Shown: piece by piece, positions 35,543 through 41,651 of the stretch
Numbering within the stretch: the first letter of the stretch is position 1
Layout of the letters: every line of letters starts with the position of its first letter
DNA from: Verrucomicrobiota bacterium
Lineage (GTDB): Bacteria > Verrucomicrobiota > Verrucomicrobiia > Chthoniobacterales > UBA10450
Reading direction: 5' to 3'
DNA length: 41,651 nucleotides
Assembly (NCBI GenBank): GCA_003217875.1
Contig: QHMR01000007.1
Location: 1 to 41,651, forward strand
The notes under the pieces: model-generated
What the model saw: only the letters and a program-made list of their open reading frames with translations
Database searches by the model: none
What the model was told of the DNA's origin: nothing
Translations under genes and position numbers: made by a program

Positions 35543-35596
35543 CGTTACGGCACCATGCCGCACTTTGGATTCGGTCTCGGCAGCGCCGAGTTCTGA
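35543..35596 (+). pseudogene. decayed, internally deleted fragment of asnS 3' end
   Basis: cgttacggcaccatgccgcactttggattcggtctcggcagcgccgagttctga encodes RYGTMPHFGFGLG|SAEF*, matching asnS RYGTVPHSGFGLG...(gap)...GSAEF* at 32187-32315. Confidence 0.8.
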
Positions 35597-35741
35597 GTCA
35601 GCCCTGGATGCAGTTCACATCGGCATTTTCGCGCGACTGGTGACGCGCAAGATCACTTCATCTCTGATGTACGATTTGTAGTCGCTGCTCTTAGACCTTT
35701 TCTTGCCTGATGGCGTGCGAAAAGTCTGCTCAGGTCCCCTG

Positions 35742-36071
35742 TTATTGCCTTATTCTCGTGAACTCGAGCTTCGGACCGTCGGGCTCCTGCAGGATCATGT
35801 GATCGGCGGAAATTTTCAGCTGATAAACTGTCGTTGCGAACGGTGTCTGGATCTTAATTCGGTCTTGGTCACCGAATTTGTACCTGCCATGCACATGCCC
35901 GACAAGGACAGCGCCGTTACTCGAAAATTCCCAAACCGTTGCAGTAGAAGCTCCCGACAGGCTCCATTTGCCAACAATGCTGGACTTTCCGCAGCCAGCT
36001 ACGATGCACAGTAAGGCTGCCGACGCGATTATCCTCAAGCTCGACTTCGATTGAGAAAAGCGGACTCGCAT
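35742..36071 (-). CDS. small lipoprotein of unknown function
   Basis: MRVRFSQSKSSLRIIASAALLCIVAGCGKSSIVGKWSLSG: signal sequence plus lipobox (VAGC). Confidence 0.7.
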   Translation of the reverse strand: MRVRFSQSKSSLRIIASAALLCIVAGCGKSSIVGKWSLSGASTATVWEFSSNGAVLVGHVHGRYKFGDQDRIKIQTPFATTVYQLKISADHMILQEPDGPKLEFTRIRQ

Positions 36072-36130
36072 GTAACTCCGGCTTCGATTCTGCTCAGAGT
36101 GTTTACTGCGGGCGAGAAAAAAGTCGGAGC

Positions 36131-37858
36131 TTATTTTTTCTTCGATTCGCGCGTTGGTTCGTCTGATTCCTTCGCGGCGCGCTTGGAATCCCCGGGACGA
36201 TATTCTTCTTGTTCGGCGGCGGCGAAGGCCTTTTCCAAACCGACCATGTCTTCACCAGGCCGAAGCGTATCGAAGGACTCCACTTCTTTCCGTAGTTCTT
36301 CTTCAGAATAATTAGCGGCCTTGATCGACAATCCGATGCGGCGCTCGATTTTATCCACCTTGATGACGCGCGCTTCGACTTCCTGACCAACCTTGAGGAC
36401 ATCCTTCACTTTTGCGACATGATCTTCGCTCAATTGGGAGATATGAACGAGGCCGTCAATGTCATCCTGCAATTGCACGAATGCGCCGAAGCTGGCGAGC
36501 TTGGTCACTTTGCCTTTCACCAAGTCCCCGATTTTGGACTTCTCATCGATCGTCTTCCATGGGTCTTCGGTGAGCTGTTTGACCCCAAGGCTGATCCGCT
36601 GGTTTACTTTGTCGATGTCGATCACGACAGCCTCAACTTCGTCGCCTTTCCTAAACATCTCGCTGGGATGATTGATCTTGCGGGTCCAGCTTAAGTCGGA
36701 CACGTGAATCATGCCGTCGATGCCTTCCTCCAATTCGACGAATGCGCCATAAGCAGTCATGTTGCGAATCTTGCCTTTGACATTGCTTCCGATGGTGAAC
36801 TTCTTCTCGATTTCATCCCACGGATTCGGTTCGAGCTGGCGCAGGCCCAATGAAATTTTTTGTTCCTCTTTGTTGACGCCGAGCACCACTGCCTCCACCT
36901 CCTGGCCAACGCTAAGGATGTCCGAGGGGCGCATGATCCGCTTCGTCCAGGAAAGTTCGGATACGTGGATGAGGCCTTCCACGCCTTCCTCGATCTCAAC
37001 AAACGCGCCGTAGGGAACAAGATTTGTGATTTTACCTTTGATGCGCTGGCCGGCCGGAAAACGCTCCTCGATTTGGTCCCACGGATTTTTCTGCGTTTGT
37101 TTAAGTCCGAGCGACACTCGCTCTTTTTCCTTGTTGATGTCGAGCACAACGACTTCCAACGGCTGCCCTACCTTCAATAACTCGCTTGGATGTCCTAGTC
37201 GGCCCCAAGTCATATCGGTGACGTGCAGCAGACCGTCCATGCCATCCAAATCGATGAATGCACCGAAGTCGGTGATGTTTTTCACAGTGCCAGTGACGCG
37301 GTCGCCCACGTTCACGCCTTCCATGAATTTTTGTCGTTTTTCGCTGCGTTCCTGCTCGATCACCTCCCGCCGGCTGAGCACGACGTTTTTCCGGTCATCA
37401 TTGAGCTTAACAATTTTGAAATCGTAACTGTTACCAACGAATTGCTGCAAATCTTTCGGCGGAACGACGTCGATCTGGGACGCTGGCAAAAAAGCCTCAA
37501 CACCGATGTTGACCATCAGGCCGCCTTTGACCACCGATCTCACCTTGCCTCTAATCAGGCCGTCACCTTCGAAAACACTGACAATTTTATTCCAGTTTTG
37601 GCGGTAGGCGGCTTTCTCCTTCGAGAGAACGACCATGCCTTCTTCGTTTTCCAGCCGCTCCAGGAGAACGTCCACCTCGTCGCCCACTTCCAGCGAATCG
37701 GCATCCTCAAATTCGGTCAACGGAATGACGCCCTCGGATTTGTATCCCACATCGACCAGCACTTCGCGCGGGCGAATTTCCAAGATGCGCCCCTTGACGA
37801 TGCTTCCCTCGCGGAAGTCCGGCATCGGCTTCGACATCACATCCTGCATTTGAATCAT
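36131..37858 (-). CDS. rpsA: 30S ribosomal protein S1
   Basis: Multiple S1 repeats: GSIVKGRILEIRPREVLVDVGYKSEGVIPLTEF; VTGTVKNITDFGAFIDLDGMDGLLHVTDMTWGRLGHPSELL; IKGKITNLVPYGAFVEIEEGVEGLIHVSELSW, and more. Confidence 0.96.
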   Translation of the reverse strand: MIQMQDVMSKPMPDFREGSIVKGRILEIRPREVLVDVGYKSEGVIPLTEFEDADSLEVGDEVDVLLERLENEEGMVVLSKEKAAYRQNWNKIVSVFEGDGLIRGKVRSVVKGGLMVNIGVEAFLPASQIDVVPPKDLQQFVGNSYDFKIVKLNDDRKNVVLSRREVIEQERSEKRQKFMEGVNVGDRVTGTVKNITDFGAFIDLDGMDGLLHVTDMTWGRLGHPSELLKVGQPLEVVVLDINKEKERVSLGLKQTQKNPWDQIEERFPAGQRIKGKITNLVPYGAFVEIEEGVEGLIHVSELSWTKRIMRPSDILSVGQEVEAVVLGVNKEEQKISLGLRQLEPNPWDEIEKKFTIGSNVKGKIRNMTAYGAFVELEEGIDGMIHVSDLSWTRKINHPSEMFRKGDEVEAVVIDIDKVNQRISLGVKQLTEDPWKTIDEKSKIGDLVKGKVTKLASFGAFVQLQDDIDGLVHISQLSEDHVAKVKDVLKVGQEVEARVIKVDKIERRIGLSIKAANYSEEELRKEVESFDTLRPGEDMVGLEKAFAAAEQEEYRPGDSKRAAKESDEPTRESKKK

Positions 37859-37975
37859 AAAAGTAGGCCTCCTATGGGTACAGCGGCGCTCAATCGAACG
37901 CCGATGTTTCCGCGCAGCTAAACTAGCGGAAATGGGGACGCCATAGTAGCCAAGTTACCAGTGGAGGTCAAACGC

Positions 37976-38022
37976 TGCGTCTGCGTTCGACGTTGGGCGT
38001 TCGGCGTTGAGCGTTGGGCGTT
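37976..38022. repeat. degenerate tandem repeat (GTTSGGC-type heptads)
   Basis: gcgttcgacgttgggcgttcggcgttgagcgttgggcgttt: imperfect direct repeats of roughly 7 bp upstream of the thioredoxin-like gene. Confidence 0.7.
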
Positions 38023-38045
38023 TCCCCTTTATCCTTCAGTAGAAC

Positions 38046-38570
38046 ATGTCGATCGTCCGAATGCCGATATTGATTGCCCTCCTCGCAGCCATATCGCTGC
38101 GCGCCGAATCTCCGGCTGAACAAAAAGTGCTCGAAGCGATCAAAACACCGGATCTCACCGTCATTCATCTTTGGGCGCCATGGTGTTCGAATTGTCAGGC
38201 TGAACTCAAGAGCGGCGGCTGGGCGAAAATCGTACGCGAAAATCCGAACGTGAAATTTTGGTTCGTCTCGGTTTGGAATGATGGCCAGGACGGGCGCGCG
38301 ATGCTAAAAAAATTCGACATTGTCGATCAGTCAAATGTAACAGTTCTTGCAGATCCCGGCCCGCGTCGTGGCGAAAGCAAAATCAAACAATTTGCCGGAT
38401 TGCCGCTCGCGTGGATCCCGACGAGTTGGATTTACAAAGGTGGCGATCTCCGTTACGCATTAAATTACGGCGAAGTCCGTTTTCCTGTGCTCCAACAATT
38501 TCTCGAAGACAGCCAGTCGGAATGGTCGCACAAAGGCGAACCGTCTATCGAACAACCTTTGCATGACTGA
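38046..38570 (+). CDS. thioredoxin-like fold protein, probably exported
   Basis: N-terminal hydrophobic signal; TVIHLWAPWCSNCQAELKSGGWAKIV (CxxC redox motif). Confidence 0.8.
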   Translation: MSIVRMPILIALLAAISLRAESPAEQKVLEAIKTPDLTVIHLWAPWCSNCQAELKSGGWAKIVRENPNVKFWFVSVWNDGQDGRAMLKKFDIVDQSNVTVLADPGPRRGESKIKQFAGLPLAWIPTSWIYKGGDLRYALNYGEVRFPVLQQFLEDSQSEWSHKGEPSIEQPLHD

Positions 38571-40005
38571 GATTTCTGCAGCGCCGTCAATTGCCCACAA
38601 TAAACCGCCCGCAATTCTGTCGCTCATTGGCGACACGCCACTGGTGCAGGTTACGCAGTTCGACACCGGCCCGTGCCAGCTTTTTCTGAAGCTCGAAAAT
38701 CAAAATCCCGGTGGTTCGATCAAGGACAGGATCGCGCTATCGATGATCGAGGCGGCCGAGGCCGAAGGACATTTGCAGCCAGGCGGCACGGTCGTTGAAG
38801 CCACGGCAGGGAACACCGGTTTGGGTCTCGCGCTCGTGGCGGGTGCCAAAGGTTATCGCGTCTTGCTGGTGATTCCGGACAAAATGTCGCAGGAAAAAAT
38901 CTCGCACGTAAAGGCCCTCGGTGCCGAGGTGCGGATCACGCGCTCTGATGTGACTCGTGGGCATCCCGAATATTACCAGGATGTGGCCGCGCGACTGGCC
39001 CAAGAAATCCCGGGCGCCTTTTATGTGAATCAGTTTGGCAATCCCGCGAATCCGCTGGCGCACGAACGCACCACCGGACCGGAAATCTGGGAACAAATGC
39101 GGCACGATGTTGACGCGATTGTTGTGGGAGTTGGGTCTGGCGGAACGCTGACCGGTCTCGGGCGATTTTTCAATCGAGTGAAACCGCGACGCGGCATCGA
39201 AATGGTTCTCGCGGACCCCACCGGCTCGATTTTATATGAATACGTGAAAACGGGGAAGCTGGTCGAATCGGGAAACTGGGCAGTGGAAGGCATCGGCGAA
39301 GATTTTGTCCCCGAAATCGCCGACATGTCGTTAGTCACCGATGCGTTTGAGATTGATGACGAAGAAAGTTTCGCAACGGCGCGTGAGCTTTTGCGCAAGG
39401 AAGGAATCTTCGGCGGCTCATCCACAGGCACTCTTGTCGCAGGCGCACTGCGTTACTGCCGGCAGCAAACGAAGGCAAAACGGGTGGTTAGTCTCGTTCC
39501 TGATACCGGCAACAAATATCTCTCCAAAATGTATAGCGACTTCTGGATGGCTGAGCAGGGATTCATTCATCGACCACCGCACGGCGACCTGAGCGATTTG
39601 ATTTCACATCGTTATGAAGCGGGCGAAGTGATTACGGTGGGGCTGGACGATTCGCTGCTCACAGCGTTCAAGCGAATGCGCGGCTCGGACGTCTCACAAC
39701 TTCCGGTCGTCGATCAAAGCGGTCGCGCCGTCGGGATCATCGACGAATCTGACCTGCTGGTTAAGGTTCATCGCGACCCGTCACACTTCAACGATCCGGT
39801 GAAAAAAGCGATGACCGATCGATTGGAGACGCTGCCGCCAAACACCACAATTAAGGATTTGCTCGGTGTATTTGACCGCGGTCGCGTCGCCATCGTAATG
39901 GAAGACGATCGATTCCTCGGGCTCGTCACGCGTACGGATTTGCTGTCTTATCTGCGGCTTCACATGCCGAAATCGGCCACGCCACCGGAACGAGAGTTCG
40001 TCTAG
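38563..40005 (+). CDS. cystathionine beta-synthase (PLP domain plus tandem CBS domains)
   Basis: IGDTPLVQV...LFLKLENQNPGGSIKDRIALSMIEAAEAEG (PLP Lys), VEATAGNTGLGLALVAGAKGY, VVGVGSGGTLTGLGRFF; C-terminal LPVVDQSGRAVGIIDESDLL and FLGLVTRTDLLSYL (CBS pair). Confidence 0.93.
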   Translation: MTEISAAPSIAHNKPPAILSLIGDTPLVQVTQFDTGPCQLFLKLENQNPGGSIKDRIALSMIEAAEAEGHLQPGGTVVEATAGNTGLGLALVAGAKGYRVLLVIPDKMSQEKISHVKALGAEVRITRSDVTRGHPEYYQDVAARLAQEIPGAFYVNQFGNPANPLAHERTTGPEIWEQMRHDVDAIVVGVGSGGTLTGLGRFFNRVKPRRGIEMVLADPTGSILYEYVKTGKLVESGNWAVEGIGEDFVPEIADMSLVTDAFEIDDEESFATARELLRKEGIFGGSSTGTLVAGALRYCRQQTKAKRVVSLVPDTGNKYLSKMYSDFWMAEQGFIHRPPHGDLSDLISHRYEAGEVITVGLDDSLLTAFKRMRGSDVSQLPVVDQSGRAVGIIDESDLLVKVHRDPSHFNDPVKKAMTDRLETLPPNTTIKDLLGVFDRGRVAIVMEDDRFLGLVTRTDLLSYLRLHMPKSATPPEREFV

Positions 40006-40011
40006 AGATTC

Positions 40012-40088
40012 ACCGATTTCGCGGATTTCCACAGATTGCAAAAAAGGGGTTGTCTTTAATCCACGGAAATCGGTGTAATCTGTAGAGG
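40012..40088. repeat. imperfect inverted repeat between CBS and cystathionine gamma-synthase genes
   Basis: caccgatttcgcggatttccacagatt ... aatccacggaaatcggtgtaatctgt; arms CACCGATTTC / GAAATCGGTG. Confidence 0.55.
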
Positions 40089-40102
40089 CCTCAAAACTAA
40101 CC

Positions 40103-41263
40103 ATGAAAAAGCAGCACGAATTTGCCACCCGCGCCATACATGCTGGCCAAGTACCCGATCCCTCTACCGGCGCGGTAATGACGCCGATTTACGCTACGTC
40201 GACTTACGTTCAGAAAAGTCCGGGAAAGCATAAGGGCTATGATTACGCCCGTTCCATCAATCCAACGCGCCTCGCGTACGAAAAATGCATCGCTGACCTT
40301 GAGAGTGGGACGCGTGGGTTTGCCTTTGCCTCGGGCCTCGCCGCGATGTCCACAGCGCTCGATCTGCTCGAAAGCGGTTCGCACGTCGTCGTCAGTGACG
40401 ATCTCTATGGCGGCACGTTCCGACTTTTCGAGAAAGTCAGGCGTCGGTCCGCGAACCTCGACTTTACCTACGTCGATCTTACCGATGCGAAACAGTTCGA
40501 TACCGCGATCCGACCAAACACGCGCATGGTTTGGATTGAAACTCCGAGCAACCCACTGCTTAAGATCATCGATCTCGAAGAAATCGCGAAGACGGCGCGC
40601 AAACACAAGATTATTTCCGTTTCCGATAACACCTTTGCCACTCCCTGGATTCAGCGCCCGATCGAAACCGGCTTCGATCTTGTGATTCATTCCGCGACGA
40701 AATATCTAAATGGACATTCCGACATGGTTGGCGGTGTTATCGTCGTCGGCGAAAACAAGGAACTCGCCGATCAAGTTGCGTTCTTACAAAACTCCGTCGG
40801 CGCAATTGCCGGGGCTTTTGACAGCTTTCTTGTGATGCGCAGTTTGAAGACATTGCCGTTGCGCATGGAGCGCCATTGCGCTAACGCGCTCGAGATTGCG
40901 CGCTGGTTGGAGGAACACCCGGAAGTGAAGTCGGTGAGTTACCCCGGTCTTAAATCTCACCCGCAACACGATCTGGCTCGTGCACAAATGCGTGGCTTCG
41001 GCGGAATCGTAACGATCACGTTAAAAACCGATCTCGCCGGGACGAAACGTTTTCTGGAGAACACGCATCTGTTCGCGCTGGCGGAAAGCCTCGGCGGCGT
41101 AGAAAGCCTGATCAATCACCCTGCGCTGATGACCCACGCTTCGGTGCCGAAGGAGCAGCGCGAAGCACTCGGGATCAGCAATTCATTGGTCCGATTGTCG
41201 GTCGGCATCGAAGACGTGCGCGATTTGATTGATGATTTGAAGACTGCGCTGGAAGCGACTTGA
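40103..41263 (+). CDS. cystathionine gamma-synthase/gamma-lyase (trans-sulfuration PLP enzyme)
   Basis: [31 protein letters not shown]...[36 protein letters not shown]...[40 protein letters not shown]...[21 protein letters not shown]...[10 protein letters not shown]. Confidence 0.95.
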   Translation: MKKQHEFATRAIHAGQVPDPSTGAVMTPIYATSTYVQKSPGKHKGYDYARSINPTRLAYEKCIADLESGTRGFAFASGLAAMSTALDLLESGSHVVVSDDLYGGTFRLFEKVRRRSANLDFTYVDLTDAKQFDTAIRPNTRMVWIETPSNPLLKIIDLEEIAKTARKHKIISVSDNTFATPWIQRPIETGFDLVIHSATKYLNGHSDMVGGVIVVGENKELADQVAFLQNSVGAIAGAFDSFLVMRSLKTLPLRMERHCANALEIARWLEEHPEVKSVSYPGLKSHPQHDLARAQMRGFGGIVTITLKTDLAGTKRFLENTHLFALAESLGGVESLINHPALMTHASVPKEQREALGISNSLVRLSVGIEDVRDLIDDLKTALEAT

Positions 41264-41301
41264 TTTCCGACAATCGGTCGCGATGGATATCTTCCATCGA
41301 A

Positions 41302-41651
41302 ATGGGCAACACATTCGGCCAGCTTTTTCGCGTGACTACCTTTGGTGAATCGCATGGCGGCGGCATTGGCGTGGTCATCGACGGCTGCCCGCCAAAAATC
41401 GACATCTCGGAAGCCGATATTCAACGAGAGCTAGATCGGCGGCGTCCCGGTCAAAGCAAACTCACGACACAGCGAAAAGAGGAAGACCGGTGCGAGATTC
41501 TCTCGGGTGTTTTTGAAGGAAAGACGCTCGGCACTCCTATCGCACTTGCAGTTCGAAACAAGGACGCTCGGCCTGAGGACTACAGCGAGATCGCAGACAA
41601 ATTTCGTCCGTCACACGCCGATTACACTTACGAGGCTAAATACGGAATCCG
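41302..41651 (+). CDS. aroC: chorismate synthase (truncated by window end)
   Basis: [94 protein letters not shown]; absent from the ORF track because it is open at the window end. Confidence 0.96.
   Translation, partial: MGNTFGQLFRVTTFGESHGGGIGVVIDGCPPKIDISEADIQRELDRRRPGQSKLTTQRKEEDRCEILSGVFEGKTLGTPIALAVRNKDARPEDYSEIADKFRPSHADYTYEAKYGI

Noticed and set aside
37223-37921. Plus-strand 232-aa ORF
   Set aside because: Antisense to the S1 ribosomal protein; shadow ORF of a conserved coding region.
40097-40690. Minus-strand 197-aa ORF opposite the cystathionine gamma-synthase gene
   Set aside because: Shadow ORF; the sense strand encodes a complete PLP enzyme.
1-41651. CRISPR array, prophage, transposon, tRNA or rRNA genes
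   Set aside because: No regularly spaced direct repeats, transposase/integrase/phage motifs, or recognisable tRNA/rRNA sequences were seen by eye; a tRNAscan/Infernal run would be needed to exclude small RNAs.

Overview
The 41.65 kb window is gene-dense and reads like a chromosome of a soil Verrucomicrobiota-type bacterium (taxonomy is inference). Left part, minus strand: a surface-glycan/sulfation cluster with a DegT aminotransferase, two methyltransferases sharing an Ig-like module, a two-component system, a sulfotransferase, and a 1102-aa sulfotransferase-GT2-GT4 fusion. Middle: rph, gmd, an L,D-transpeptidase, a coaD-yceD-rpmF-plsX-fabH-tatD block, a tandem Usp, a YwaF-like membrane protein, kdsA-lptC-lptA-lptB, a CPA2 antiporter preceded by a fluoride (crcB-type) riboswitch, two damaged genes (DUF486-like frameshift and hemerythrin-like amber stop), DoxX, hprK-HPr-ptsI, a bifunctional nuclease, speA and asnS. 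Right: a three-gene cassette with two apparently leaderless zinc metalloproteases, a small lipoprotein, rpsA, a thioredoxin-like protein, CBS, cystathionine gamma-synthase/lyase and a truncated aroC. Most notable observations: (1) a fluoride riboswitch whose terminator 3' arm is also the Shine-Dalgarno of the antiporter gene, with a possible upstream anti-aptamer helix; (2) the metalloprotease cassette lies between intact asnS and a decayed, internally deleted copy of the asnS 3' end, which looks like an integration or duplication scar; (3) an in-frame TAG splits an otherwise intact hemerythrin-like protein next to a frameshifted DUF486 gene; (4) an Ig-like module shared by two methyltransferases; (5) several families of short palindromic (REP-like) intergenic repeats. 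No CRISPR array, transposase, rRNA or tRNA was recognised.
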